Shown here: in pieces, positions 10,871 to 22,978 of the stretch
How the letters are laid out: each line of letters opens with the position of its first letter
How positions within the stretch are numbered: position 1 is the stretch's first letter
NCBI GenBank assembly: GCA_948474755.1
Contig: CAOLHI010001009.1
Location: 62,001-126,000, forward strand
Length of the DNA stretch: 64,000 bases
DNA from: Ctenosaura bakeri
Lineage: Eukaryota; Chordata; Lepidosauria; Squamata; Iguanidae
Direction of reading: 5' to 3'
Notes under the pieces: generated by a model
What the model was told of the DNA's origin: nothing
Seen by the model: the letters and a program-made list of their open reading frames with translations, nothing else
Database searches by the model: none
Position numbers and translations under genes: made by a program

Positions 10871-13043
10871 AAATGAAATAGCAAACACACATACACACTG
10901 CATTTGATTTTTTTTTCAGAGTACAGATGGCATGACATAGAGGATAATATATTTTGTCTTTTGAAGTGAGTTGAGAGCCCATGAATTCTAAATGCTTTAT
11001 ATCCTGATTTTGCATAGTGTTTTCCAACAAAGACTTTAAAAAAAGACTCCAATGTCAGATTTCAAGACTGGAGCTTTCAGAGACTACATAGATGAAAATC
11101 CAAGATCTCTTGATCATTCTGAGCTGGCTGCTCTGATAAAGATGAGTAATTGTTTGTTGGGACTGGTAGTCTCTAGGCTATATCTCTCGATTCATAACAG
11201 AAGCATCTGCAATCTGCCGTTTTATGCAGATCAGGTGCAGAGTTTTCAACTCATCCTGGCACCTTTCCATTATAGCTTTTGATCTAGCATAAATCCACAA
11301 AATCCAGAAAATTCAAGCGTGCATCTAAAATTAATAAATCATCTAGGGGTTTTTTTCCCCATGCCTTACTAAATACAAGAGGTTCAGGATACTGTGGGAC
11401 AAAACCATATAAAATTGTGCCATACTGGCACAAATGGCCTCTGATACCGAGTAAGCCAAGTAGCAATTCTTCACTGCACTTTGGAGGAACAAAATGAAAT
11501 CCTTAGGTTTATGATACGGAATTTTCTGGCTTTGCAGGGTTTATTTCGGGCAATAAAGGCTGTGTTGAGGAAAAGAAATGTTGCATGCTTAATATTCCAC
11601 TGTTTCTCTTCAATGCAATGGAGGGGGAAAGAATTAGGCATCTGCTGGGGTAGTAGAAAGAGCCTAGTAGGTTTTTTTCCATCATGTTCAGGAACCAGGT
11701 CTGTCTCATTACTGGTGACAGCACATATTGGTAGGTCATAGAGCAAGGGGACAGCCCTGCACAGAACAGCTGGGGCCCAGAGCCAGCAATCTCATTAAAG
11801 TAAGCTGCTGCTATTTCCAGCCTGTAATAGAGCTTTGCAGCTTGATTATATTCAGTGAAAGCAGGTCATTACAAATACATGCCTTTTTTTTTTTTTTTCA
11901 TATTATCTAAATTGAAATAATAATATGGTCTCCCTTTTCATAAGCTATATTGATAAATCCTGAATTATGAATGAAACATGTTGATTAGTTAAAAGGAATT
12001 AATTCTACATTACGCTTCCAAGTTTAAGGCTTGATTAATGCAAATAAGTTTTCTTGATAAGAAGTCATTTACAGATTATTTTTTAAATAGAACACACAAA
12101 CATCAAAATAATCTAGAGAGACAAGTTAAAGTGTCATGGAATTCCTCTCCTTTTCCTGTTTGAGCTTAAATTTAACATTATTTTTAGAAGCTGGTCAAAT
12201 AAAGCAAACCTACACTGCGCTAGATCCTCTGTCTGTTCCACAGTAATAGAACACACACTGGAAATCCACTTACAGCAATGTATCAGCATCAAAATACGAT
12301 TGGTAGAGGATAAATGAATTCATTAGTATTTGTAACTAAGAGATGGGCGTATACCCATTGGATACAATTGCTGTGACAATAGCTCATTCTGATACTGCCT
12401 CTTCCTTAATTAGAAAATAATGAACCACCTTTATAGCCTGATCCCAGGACCTGCTATGCCAGTTTATGCACATTTAGTATAGGGTGTGCCTACTTCTGCT
12501 CTAGCATGACCACACACAACAATTGCAAGAACGTTGTGCAAGCCCTTTGTGCAGATATGTCAGTGAACTTAGGGGTAAGAGGAAATGAAACTCAAATGAC
12601 TTTTCCTGATACAGTGATCTCTTTCAAAGAGCACTGTCAAACCTATATAATCCTAGGTTGGAACCATACTCCTAAATGCAGTTCCTGAAGTGCCTCTTCA
12701 GTCACTGTGAGACATGCCAGATTGTCACCTCTTTTGCAGTTGGAAGGTTGATAGTGAACTGCAACAGAATGATCTAATGAAAAAATCCCTTTCTTACCAG
12801 TTGTTTAACAACATCAATAGCAACACATTAATTAAAGACAACATACTAATCTGGTTAGAAGGGAAAACATGAAATTAACTATGCTTAAAGTGTTTCCTTG
12901 ACCTTCTGTCATTGGCATGTTGCTGTATATGAGATCATCTTCTCATTCTAGTTAGTAGCTGAAAATCTGGTTTGGCTATATGCACAAATGAAATATCTCA
13001 TAGCTAACAACAGGAGATCACTCCTTAATTTGTCACTGAAACA
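10871..13043. other. Long gene-free stretch with few repeats
   Basis: Apart from T-runs (11887-11900) I recognise no repeat in about 2.2 kb, which makes this one of the cleanest single-copy stretches of the window. Frames at 11481-11746 overlap on three frames and both strands with no domain. The part 11925-12110 is listed separately as a possible enhancer. Confidence 0.4.
11925..12110. promoter_or_regulatory. Candidate conserved non-coding enhancer
   Basis: AT-rich single-copy sequence packed with homeodomain-like cores: GATTAGTT, GGAATTAATTC and GATTAATG. A perfect POU octamer ATGCAAAT at 12038-12045 is fused to the GATTA core in one composite site. There is no simple-sequence or transposon signature. 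This is composition and motif evidence only; conservation is untested. Confidence 0.25.
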
Positions 13044-13045
13044 TA

Positions 13046-13263
13046 CAGCCAGCCTTCCATGTCCACAGATTGTGTATCCACGGATTCAACCAACCATGGC
13101 TTGAATTTTTTTTAAATCCAAAAAGCAAGCTTTGATTTTGCTTTATATATAAGCGACACCATTTTACTTTGCCATTGTACATAATGGGTCTTGAGCATCC
13201 ATGAATTTTGATATCCCCAGGGGGTCCTGGAACCAAGCCCCAGTGGATACCAAGGGCCCACTG
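13046..13263. mobile_element. Tigger/pogo-like MITE
   Basis: It is bounded by a TA on both sides (13044-13045 and 13264-13265), as expected for Tc1/mariner-superfamily insertion. The ends read CAGCCAGCCTTCCATGTCC and, inverted, CAGTGGGCCCTTGGTATCC. The interior carries GTGTATCCACGGATTCAACC, characteristic of Tigger-like elements. It is 218 bp with no transposase. A second copy in the other orientation is at 37877-38104. Confidence 0.7.
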
Positions 13264-13384
13264 TATTTCAAGGCCTTCATTGAAGAATGAATGCACGTAA
13301 GATGGCATTTGTTTAATTCAACAGAAAAGTCTTAAGAGTTTAAATGTGTGCAAAAGTCTTATTTATGTTTGAAGTATGCACATA

Positions 13385-13416
13385 CATGTGTGCGTGCGCA
13401 CACACGCACACCCCTT
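13385..13416. repeat. Alternating purine-pyrimidine tract
   Basis: TGTGTGCGTGCGCACACACG and flanking bases form an imperfect palindrome of CA/TG/CG dinucleotides, a potential Z-DNA or cruciform site. Confidence 0.7.
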
Positions 13417-13636
13417 AATGCTAGCCATTTTCCCCTTTTTATTGTTAGCATGTGGGTGAAGGAGGAATATTGGTTAAATAAAAATGAACAAGAGGGAGTA
13501 AAGGTAGAACACCTTCCCTGACTTTCAAATCATGGTCTTTACGCAGACTGGGGGCACTTGAGGAACAGATTTTAAATGGCACCCAGTGTGTTTAACACAG
13601 TGTGTAGTGTAGCCCCAATAATTAGTGCAGCAAGTA

Positions 13637-14021
13637 CAGTCATCCCTCCACATTTGCTAGGGTTAGGGACACAGGACCCCCATGAAAGTGGAAAAACCGT
13701 GAATAACTCTAGGCCCTCTCAAACCACATTTAACACACAAAAAAGTATGATCAGCATATTCAACCCACCATGGATTCCTTTGAGGCATCAGGGTTCCTCC
13801 ACAAGGCAGATGTGGGTGGCTGGTGGGGCTTACTGCCACCTCCACTGCTGCCTCACACCATTTTTAATAAGGACTTACTGGCCTCATTCACAGTTTTTCA
13901 ATCTCACAAGGCTTGCAGTCCCTATTAAAAATGACCTAAGGAGGCAGCAGAGGTGGCAGGAAATAATCCATGAATAATCAAATCCGCAAAAGTGAAACCT
14001 GCAAATGTGGAGGGCTGACTG
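13637..14021. mobile_element. Tigger/pogo-like MITE, 385 bp
   Basis: It is flanked by TA on both sides (13635-13636 and 14022-14023). Terminal inverted repeats read CAGTCATCCCTCCACATTTG and, at the other end, CAAATGTGGAGGGCTGACTG. Subterminal GTGAATAACTC and CATGAATAATC are also inverted. A 133-codon frame runs through it but is not transposase-like, so this is non-autonomous. Confidence 0.8.
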
Positions 14022-14317
14022 TAGTGCCTGAGCACCATGGTCAGTTTTCAAGGGATGCATGCATACTTGGTAGTGATTATTAGATACACGCACTTCCAAA
14101 ACAAACCATAGTCCTTGCATGTGATATTAAAACTCAAATGATGAACAAAGAAATTCTTTTTCAGATCTCAGGAAGATAAGTACTTTTAGCTCTCCACCAT
14201 CAACATATTCTGATCTTAGACAATTCTACCTGCAACACTGCACAAACATGAAAATACAACCATATACCTTAGGATCTGGTTGTTCCTTGTTCGTTGTTCA
14301 TTTCTTTTCAGTAACTT

Positions 14318-14520
14318 ACATTAAGGAATATAGGAACTGCCTTAGATCAAGGCAGGCCACAGATCCATCTGATACAATGTTGTCTCCACTGACTGGCAAC
14401 AGGTCTTCTGGGTTTCAGGCTGCTTCCAGATGGAATGGTCTGCCTCAAAAAGCCATGTGCTCTCCTTCACTGGAGACAGCCACCTCTCAGGCACGCTTCA
14501 GCTGTGCCTTCCTCTATGGG
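14318..14520 (-). repeat. tRNA-derived SINE, reversed
   Basis: On the plus strand it reads AATATAGGAACTGCCTTAGA, CAGATCCATCTGATACAATG and TGTCTCCACTGACTGGCAAC, the reverse complement of the SINE body also seen at 41.03 kb. The tRNA-like head is lost or replaced after about 14.45 kb. Confidence 0.6.
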
Positions 14521-17135
14521 GGTTGCTGGAGTAAAGGACCCTCAGACATATAGTAAAGCCATGTATCAGTAAATAATGAACTACAACAAAACAATTAAGA
14601 AGTTCAAAAAATGGAATAGCTATACAGTGTCTACAGCACTAGGGGCCCTCTGTCTAGAAGCATCCTCCTGTAGGAATACCTTTTAGCTCGATTGAGAGAT
14701 GTCAGGAATACAGCCTTGTCTTTGCAAAGCATGTTTTTCTACTGAACTTTGGTCCCTTCATAGTCTGTCCATATATATCTTGCTTTTCTTTGAGGAACAA
14801 AAAATCAAAGTGAAGAAACACACAGAGAAATGCATATACTGTACATGCAAATGCACGTGTGTGTCTTGTGTGTCTTGTCACACCCACACCCCAGATCACT
14901 CCTACAACCAACATAGACTGGCTTAAAATAAAACTGCTCCCATCTCTTGATTATCCTGCCTACTAAGTTCTATTTTTAACGTAAGAAAATGTTTAAGCAG
15001 ATGGGAGCTGAGTGAACTCAAAGGAGTCCATGTGTCTTAGGAAGATGTCAGAAGGCTATTGTTGCACGTTCAATGAGTACAAGAAACCAATCATTTTAAA
15101 GTGCAAATGGTATACAGGTCAGATGTGAGGAAAAGCTGCTGCTGAAACCACCAGACTAGCTGTACTTGAAAAGCAACATTATTTCTTACAACAACAGCAC
15201 AGTTGCCAGAGGCTAAAAACTGGTTTAGATCCGGTTTCATTAGTGAACTTAACAATAGGATTTTATAATTCCCATCATGTCCTTCCCCCATCTCTCACTC
15301 CACCTTGGCAATTACCCAGATACAAAATGTAATGATACATTACTTGCATTGTAAAGGGAAAAAGAATGGTTACATACGGATGTAAATACTGCGCAAATAG
15401 CAGTTTTGCTGTACTACATTTTTTTAAGCCACAGAATGCCAAATGACATGCTAGGTATACGTAACCACAGCATATGAAGAACTTCTCAGACATATTTTGA
15501 ATACTGAATTCAGCAAGGTTGCTGTTTTGGATCAGAATTCAACTTTAGTTGTCATTCTACAATTATTAAGAAAAGGTGTACATGCTTATTAATATGAGTA
15601 GTTCATTAATAATATGAAGAGGAAATCAACAGCAGCAGCTAAGTATTAGGTTCTCTTGAATATATTGGCTGGCTCTGCCAGTTTGTCAGAACTTACCAGC
15701 TTTCAGACTTCTCTCCTATGCATTGCAATAATGTGTATCTTCAAAATCTCTGGTGGAGTAGATTACATTAGACAGTTGATCCACTTGGACTCTGCATTTG
15801 ATCAAATGAGTATGCAAATGTACTTCACCTTTGGTTTACAATACCGTGGTTTACTTGAAGAGGAGAGAGAAAAAACACCAGGAGAGTTTTATTTGACGAC
15901 TATCATGAAGCGTCAACAAAGAATTTCACACAAGATCTGATTTGGAGAGTCTTTTTTGTGTGTTCTCTCTAAATTTGTCAGGTACCAGAATTCAGTGCTA
16001 CTTTAGAGAGGAACTTTTGCTGGGTTATGAAACTGTATGAACTGTTCAGACTGGATTCTGTTGGCTTTAACTTGAGAATTATTTTTTTGTCTTACTACTT
16101 CATTAAAGGCCTGACTAGCATGTAAGTGAAAAATCTCAGTGATTCCACTTCTCACTCTGTCCCTGTTTTGAGCTTGTGAGAAAAGGAAACAAGTTTCCTT
16201 AGTTTTGGAAAACCCCATTTCTCATCCTTACACCAGCTGGAAAAGAATAAGTGAAGTTAAAATGAAATATACAGCTAAAACACAAGCTATAAATATAAAC
16301 TATAAGCCAGACACACACCACTCTTCACTCTTACTAACAAAACCAGATCACCACTCCCATCAAGAATACACAACAAGTACAATTCCCAGAAATATTTCAA
16401 AGAAAGATAGGCAGCATTCAAAATGCTTCTTCGTCTTTATTGATGATTCTATTGTCTCCATGTCTCCTTGGCACAACACCCTTCCAGTATTCCAAGCCCT
16501 CTTGCTCTTAACTTCCCACTCTGCTTCTTTCTTAGGCTCTCATTTTTCCACTTCTCCATGTGTCTTCCTATCTGACTACTTTGTCTTGTCTTTTCCCTCT
16601 TCTTCATGTTTTCTTCACTCCCAGTGTACCGCTAGCCTAATAGGATTCCCTCTGCTCCTTGTCTGTATCTCTCTTCCTCCATTCCCCTTTCTCTTGTCTC
16701 ATTCATCCTTACCACCCTAAAATTCTGCACAGACCAGCATGCCTTTTCCATGCATGCCTTTGCACAATGAGGGAGTACACCATGGCCTTCCTCCTCCTAT
16801 TCCTTCCTCTCCCACAGTTCTTTGCTGCCCAATATGCAGCTTCCACCCACCATGAAGTAAAAAACTGACATGGCTGACAGAGAAGCCAGTGGGGAGGGCA
16901 ACACAGCAAATGAAAACCCTATCTTCCATATCTTTCCCCAAAAACATTCTCAAAACTACACAAAATTTCATTACAAGAAATGGTACATCATATTTGAGCT
17001 TAAAATTTTCCCCTGGGGCAAAAAATACTTAGTAGGATTCATACTAATGCAGTGGATCTAATTTCTGGTTGTATATCACACAAAAGCAGGAATAAGTTCT
17101 GGAAAGCACATGTAGTAAACCAGCAGGAGGGGGGA
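14521..17135. other. Long gene-free stretch, unassigned
   Basis: No gene supported in 2.6 kb. The longest frame (16205-16720, plus, 171 codons) is pyrimidine-rich in its second half, giving Ser/Leu/Phe repeats, and lacks any recognisable domain. AT-rich patches with TTATTAATATG and TTCATTAATAATATG occur at about 15580-15615. No repeat family was recognised. Confidence 0.4.
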
Positions 17136-17324
17136 ATATACATACCATAAATCCAACAGAAATTTCTGGAGTTGTTGCTGCACTCTTTTTAAGAACGAGA
17201 CTGATATGCAACAACAAAGACAAACTTTGTTGCTGTTGTTATTTATACAGTTCCTCAGATGGTCAAAAGCAAGGACAGCTAGCAGCAACTCCAGAGATTT
17301 CTGTTGGATTTATAGTATGTATAT
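17136..17324. repeat. Long inverted repeat / foldback, about 44-bp arms
   Basis: The left arm 17136-17180 and right arm 17281-17324 are reverse complements with about three mismatches; both contain ATAAATCCAACAGAAAT. They enclose about 100 bases that contain a second small inverted pair (GCAACAACAAAG and CTTTGTTGCTG). The outer ends merge with an ATATACATA palindrome. It may be a MITE or another foldback; no target duplication can be proved. Confidence 0.75.
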
Positions 17325-17415
17325 GATTTGTTATAGGAATAGTTTATTTTGGTACATGAAATTGGAAGTATCATATACTTTATAAATGTGTATTGTTCCT
17401 TGATACAAAACTGAT

Positions 17416-17460
17416 ACACACACACACACATATATATGTGTGTGTGTGTGTGTGTGTGTT
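17416..17460. repeat. (CA)n(TA)n(TG)n microsatellite
   Basis: An ACACAC run passes through TATATAT into a long TGTGTG run, so the locus is itself palindromic and cruciform- or Z-prone. Confidence 0.95.
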
Positions 17461-18125
17461 TTAATATAGCCCCTGAAGAAGGCCAATTAATTTATAAACA
17501 GGCCAAAATGCACTGGGCTTTTTAAAGAATAAACTTGGGCCATCCATAAGCAGTTGGAGCCTAGTCTCCTTTTTGATGCTACCTGTTGCACAACCACCTC
17601 CCATTGTATAAATGCAACCCACGTAGTCCTCTGATAGTTTGTTTCATGTTGCATAAGAACACCTGCACACATTGGTGGCTTTGCTCTCTTTGCCAAGTTA
17701 TGTAGGAGTCTACAGAGACAGGGCAAGGGCCAGAAAAGAAAAGTAATGATGTAGGAGTTGTGTTAAAGCTTCCAACAAAAGAATTGCCTCTTTTCATCTC
17801 AATCTTCCTGTAAATTATAATCAGCTTTGGATCCCTGTTAGATGTCTAGTCACCCAGAGAGGTCAAGTTAGTCAATCTTCAAGACAGAGTACTTTCAGCA
17901 GTAGCACCCAATGTGGGACTTTTTTTCCCAAGGGAGATGGAGCTGCCCGTTTCCTTATTTTGCTTTACAAAGGCAGTAAATACTGTTTTGTTTAATGTTC
18001 TTTATTATTCTTTTACTTTTTAATTCGAGTGCCAGTTCTACATTTTATTGTCTGGTGAAGTTGAGTTGCTCTCTTTTCCTCTTCCTGTTTTGGTATGGTT
18101 TTAACATTTTAATTGTTGATGTACC
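17461..18125. other. Gene-free stretch, unassigned
   Basis: No gene or recognised repeat. Frames on the minus strand (17487-17797) overlap each other in two registers and look accidental. Confidence 0.4.
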
Positions 18126-18256
18126 AGGCATAGATTGATTGATTGATTGATTGATATTTAAGTAGATGGGTGGAGGGATAATTAGATGGATGGATGGATG
18201 GATAGGTGGATGCACAGAAGTATGGATAGACAAGCAGATGGACAGACAGACAGGGT
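18126..18256. repeat. (GATT)n then (GATG/GACA)n tandem repeats
   Basis: A GATT run at about 18134-18153 is followed by degenerate GATGGATG units and GACAGACAGACAG. It explains the Ser/Asn/His-rich minus frame over it. Confidence 0.9.
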
Positions 18257-20112
18257 CTTTATTGCTCAGGACTAGAAGCGGGTGGAGATAGTGGAGAGAA
18301 AAAGAAGCTGGAATCAGAGTAAGTTCCTGCCTTCACAGGAACCCAGTCCATGTCCAAGCTCTTTTTTAGAAAATATAATTTTTCCAAGACAGTGTTTATG
18401 GGCATCAGTAAAATGGCTTTTTCACCCTCTTACCAAGTCACCACAGCAAGTTCACAGGCAGCACAACTTTCCAGATAGGTTTGAATTTCAGTATCTGTCC
18501 TTTTTACAACTTAAACATTAATTCGCTTTGTATGCCATGCTCTTTGAACTAACCTGTAAAGACAAAAATTACAGAAGTCAAGTGCAGTTTCTCTCTATGA
18601 AGTTCTCTTCCATTACCATTTTCTCACACAAGACAAGGTAGAGGGTATTCACATATTAGCTATCTTGCAGAAAAACAAAATAGATCAGAAGACACACACT
18701 TGTTCTGTATGTTAGTTCTTTCACTTTTTTGTTGGAATGATGTTCAAACAACCACACAGCAACACACTCAAATATTTTTGTTGCTTTTAATTTTTTTTCA
18801 GCATGAAACATTAGCAACTGCAGCTTTCTCCTTAGAAATCATGGGGACCTTGTGGTTCTGCAAAAAAGATGTGTATTTTCAGAAGCGATGCCACTGAAAC
18901 TCAACCTTAGTACTCTGTAAAATTCAAATATTTAACAAGCCCTGGCTTTAGTACAACAAATTTTAACACTGCTGTAACAAACACTTTTCTGCAGATGCTT
19001 CTGCATGGTCGGGCAACTGAATAGTCAAACTTCCCTACATTTTTATGTTTTACATTGTTTTTTCCTGTCGCCATTCTGTATCTAAAGAAAATGAAAAGTT
19101 CCATTGGCAACTTGTACACACACACACACACACAATGAATGTATTTATTAACCACTGAGTGTGCAATATGAGCTGAGTGGCAGAAGCAGTCTCCTTAGCA
19201 GCATCAGCAACACACTCTGACAAGCTGGTTTTTGTTTTGTTTTGTTGGTTGCTGCTCTTTCTGCTTGTCCTGCTTCTGTAACTGCTGACTCGGCTTGCAT
19301 TGACTATATAATGATCTACTATTGTAATCAAGGGAGATGTGATAATAGTCAACCAGAAGTGGATGCATCATACTCAGGAGGGAGTGTTCGGGGGGAGATC
19401 ATCATATAATCTCAAAATGTGCTTTGCTGATGTACCTAGGCTAGGACTCAGAAACATGTTGAATAACAACAGAGGATCAACATTTAGATTCATAATTCCG
19501 GCTTTCTGACTCGGTGAGAAAATGACAATTATGAGGGAGTCCATTCAACTCATTCACCTCTCAGAACAAGAGGACTGCAGAGTTAGGAGTGGCATGTGCA
19601 ATCATCTCACACAGCACAGCTTCAGCATAGGAAGCTGCTCCCAGAAAAACAGCCCCTTCCCTAATAAAAGACTGACAGGCTATTTGTGGCCCTCCTGGGT
19701 TTCATAATTTATTTTTCTTGCTGATAGAAGGTGGTAATATCAAACATGTTAATTTTAAAATGACAAATTATCTATTCAAATGATCACATTTGTGCAAGAA
19801 CTACCAGTTTTGCCCTCCTTCAGTTTAATATTCACACAGTTACCAGTGTATGCAAACAATAGCACATCTGTAATGAATGCCATATGCAATTATCTACAAC
19901 ACCACCTCCCCTAATGCCAGACGTGGCTCTTTTAGCAGAGCTCTAAATCTGTGATTTTCAACTGCATTCATTACCGCATACTTCTGTGCATATCAAGCTT
20001 GCCCCCCCAACTCATTTTAACTGATATTGTGCATACTGCCTATTTGTAGATTATTAATAATGTGTGGGTTTTTTTTCATTTTTCCTGCCTCTGCCGCAAC
20101 ACTGCATAATGC
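18257..20112. other. Gene-free stretch with a short (CA)n
   Basis: A (CA)n run lies at 19114-19133 and a GTTTT run at about 19212-19226. No gene supported. The section 19700-19990 is AT-rich single-copy sequence. Confidence 0.4.
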
Positions 20113-20115
20113 CAA

Positions 20116-20183
<68 letters not shown>

Positions 20184-20187
20184 GAAA
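20113..20187. repeat. (AAAG)n microsatellite
   Basis: About 17 near-perfect AAAG units. Two frames that read Lys/Glu repeats on plus and Phe/Leu/Ser repeats on minus are artefacts of this tract. Confidence 0.97.
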
Positions 20188-20321
20188 AGGATCCTGTCCA
20201 ATAGATCTGGAAGGATAAGAGGTCAAGAGAACAAGGCTAGCATGGATTCATATCCATCAAGCTTAACCATATCAGGTGATCAAACCAAGCAGTGCATCCA
20301 GTCTTGATCTCTACATAAGGG

Positions 20322-20458
20322 TCTCATTGGGGAACATTTGGCCTTCCAGATGTTTTGGACTTTTCCTCCCAGGAGCACCAACTAGCATGGCCAATGGTAA
20401 GGAATTATGGACATTTTGATCCAAAATAGCTGAAAGATCAAAACTTCCCTATCCCTGC
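20322..20458. repeat. Palindromic MITE ('ggactacaactcccat' family)
   Basis: CCTTCCAGATGTTTTGGAC and CTCCCAGGAGCACCAACTAG with CATGGCCAATGG in the middle, then decayed reverse complements. It is a widespread sauropsid foldback family; relatives lie at 43.74, 60.68 and 62.66 kb. Confidence 0.6.
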
Positions 20459-20606
20459 TGTATGCTGCTTGAGCTCCTGAAAAGGAGAGAAAGATGTAAT
20501 CATCTGACGCCTCCCTAAAATTCACCAAATGAAGCAGATTAATGGTGTGCTAAAAGAAGAGCTCGAAAACGTTGTGTGTTTGGATTGGTATTTTGAATCC
20601 TTAGAG

Positions 20607-20914
20607 CAGAGCTTTCCAAACTTTTCATGTTAGTGACACACTTTTTTAGACATGCATCATTTTGTAACACAGTAATTCAGTTCTATTAGCAAACCAGAGG
20701 TTAAACTAACCCCTTATAAGAGATACAGACACATACATTAATTGTAATAACAAAATGTATAGGGACACAACATATCTCATGAAAAACCTTTCATATATTT
20801 TTTAAAATATATGATTTATAAAGAATAACATACATTTCCAAGACTGTGGGTAACACACCTATGCACTTCAGGCAACACACTAACGTGTCAAGGTACACCA
20901 TTTGGAAAGCCCTG
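20607..20914. mobile_element. Small hAT-family MITE
   Basis: The ends read CAGAGCTTTCCAAACTTTTC and, inverted, CAGGGCTTTCCAAATGGTG, typical of hAT (Charlie-like) elements. The flanks CCTTAGAG (20599-20606) and CTCTAGAG (20915-20922) match at six of eight bases, as expected for an old 8-bp duplication. It is 308 bp, AT-rich inside, with no transposase. Confidence 0.75.
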
Positions 20915-20922
20915 CTCTAGAG

Positions 20923-21939
20923 AATAGCCTTACCTGGAACCACCCACAGAATCTGTTCTGTAGAGTTCTGCACATCTGTGATCAAATCCCTTTTCAGCTA
21001 CAAAGCACTGGCCACTTCAACCGCTTTATCTCTCTTCTCTTCCAGGTTTGCAAACTGCATAGTTTGATATGCTGGGCTAACAATGGTTATCATAACATTG
21101 CCTTCAAGCCATATTCAGAAACTCAGTTCAAACCATGGTTTCCAGTTCTGGTTTGAGATGAACTATGACAAAGCAGGAAGTGGGAGAGAAAACCATCACT
21201 ATATGTGAGGACATGGTAAGGAGGGAGTGCAAGAAGTCTGAGTACCTTCCTGACATCCTTGATTATGGCATCTGGAGGTGAGCCACAGCCTCTCAGGCTA
21301 ACTTTTCTCACATACTGGAGGGACCGTGAAAGACCTACAGATGTCAAAATGGGCAAAACAAGCTGAAGGGGGACAGCTTCAACAAACAGCAGGGAGATAC
21401 CAGGAGGCTGTATATGTTTGTTGTATTGGGGGCGAAGGGCCAATGAGATACCATACCTAGGAATCAGAATGAAGACAAACTGGAAGAATGGGTGAGTTAA
21501 ATGACACCAATAGCTGAGAGAAGAGGAGTCCAGAAACAGGGCAACTGTGTATAAAAGATATGACAGGGAAGAGGGAGTTATCAGCACTCCAGGAACATCA
21601 ATAAGGCCTGCAGCTCAAGATAGGCATGAGCTGAGGGGGAAAATGACATTATAGGTTACCGTGAGTGAAAGAACTAAGGAGGTGGGTGAAAAGGACTCAG
21701 AAATCATTATGAAAAAGAGAACAGACCAACATGCGCTGATCATGGCTCAGCTCTACCTGTGTTTATACTGAGAAACAAGCTCTGTTGTGTTAATGGCATT
21801 TAACTCCCAAGTGAATGTGTATTGGATTGCAGCCCAAACATTAGGTTGGCCATACACACTCCAAGAAAAGAAGAAGTCTTGTGAACCTTGGGAATATGGA
21901 AGAGAGAGGGACAATAACTTATTGGAGGGTTGGAAATTC
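20923..21939. other. Gene-free stretch, unassigned
   Basis: A 154-codon minus frame at 21123-21587 has no recognisable domain and no splice or start context I could support. A short foldback piece (TTTAACTCCCAAGTGAATG) lies at 21799. Confidence 0.35.
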
Positions 21940-22115
21940 CATTCAGCCTAGAAGGAAAGTGGTTAGAATATCATACTAGGGCTCTGGAAATCCAGGTTCT
22001 AATTTCCACTCAGCCATGAAGGTCCTTGGGTGACCTTGGGCCAGTCACTGTCTCTTAGCCTGGCATACCCATTATTGAAGGTTGCTTCAAGGATTAAAGT
22101 GGGGTGGATGGGTGT
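21940..22115 (+). repeat. MIR/L2-tail-like SINE relic
   Basis: Contains CTCTGGAAATCCAGGTTC (box-B-like), CCACTCAGCCATGAAGG, GGGTGACCTTGGGCCAGTCA and a tail resembling GAGGATTAAAGTGGGG. The family recurs at 51.0, 51.35, 51.84 (minus), 59.37 (minus) and 62.14 kb (minus). Confidence 0.6.
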
Positions 22116-22872
22116 TGCTAGTTGGAAGAAATAAAATGTCCATTGGAGAGCGGTTTGAGGGAGAAGGGCAGAAAGAAGAAAAAAGTGGCTTGTTGGAAGA
22201 CTTTTTTTTTTTCAGGCACCAGCTTTGGGAAGCACAACCTACCATGAAATGAAATCAGAGAATTAGGAAAGGGAGACTTCCTTAATAAGAAACCTGTCAA
22301 TAGTTTTGAAGGTGAAAGAAGGTGGCTGTCCTGTCCAACTCATAACTGAAGCCAAGAGCATTTCTGCCCATGTTTTTGGATTCAGAATGGCTTGTTGCTT
22401 ACAAATCTCTGAAAGCATCTGACATGTGATAGGTGTCAGTCATGTTTGCATTTGCTTGTTGCTAGTAGTAAACAGGCAAGCGAAAGCACTCTGGGGTCGC
22501 TGTTTTCAGGATTGCTAATGGCCTGCCAAATGGCACGTGCATCTGTGACCCCTGTGGTAATGGCAACTTTGTATTTACCTCCAGCTAGATAAGTGGTGCA
22601 ATGGCCTGAAGAGAAATCATTTCTCTTTACTATTTGAAGAGTAAACAAACTCACATTCTTCCTCTGGCATGACTCTAGCCTTGGTCACCTGGGCTGGGCT
22701 CACTTCAGTAGCTGAGAGGAGCCATCTCAAGCTGTTTATCTGGACAGTTTGAGACACAGAGGAATTTTCCAAGACAAGAGACTCACCTACTATGTAACTC
22801 GCTATTACGTGACTGCCTTGCAAAGCACTGTTACGAGGCACATTAGTGAAGGCTACAGGATATCCCAGTATG
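22116..22872. other. Gene-free stretch; one unexplained minus frame
   Basis: A T-run lies at 22202-22212. A 72-codon minus frame at 22436-22654 has balanced amino-acid use and a few CpG sites, but no domain I recognise, and it could be chance. Nothing else supported. Confidence 0.35.
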
Positions 22873-22978
22873 TGGAAAAGTTACTTTTTTGGACCACAGT
22901 TCTCAGAATTCCCCAACCAGCATGGTCATTGATGATATTGGTTGGGAGCTGGAGTCCCAAAAAAGTACCTTTGCCAAA
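22873..22978. repeat. Palindromic MITE (GGAAAAGTTACTTTTTTGGA)
   Basis: The left end is GGAAAAGTTACTTTTTTGGA and the right end holds its inverse (CAAAAAAGTACCTTTGCC). The arms include TTCTCAGAATTCCCCAACC. Related copies are at 46587 and 58368. Confidence 0.65.

Noticed and set aside
16205..16720. 171-codon plus-strand frame
   Set aside because: The second half is pyrimidine-rich sequence read as Ser/Leu/Phe, with no domain or splice context; chance frame.
20017..20226. Lys/Glu- and Phe/Leu-repeat frames
   Set aside because: Direct read-through of an (AAAG)n microsatellite; the same applies at 57879-58278.
22436..22654. 72-codon minus-strand frame with balanced composition
   Set aside because: No domain recognised and no splice-site or conservation evidence available; kept only as unexplained.
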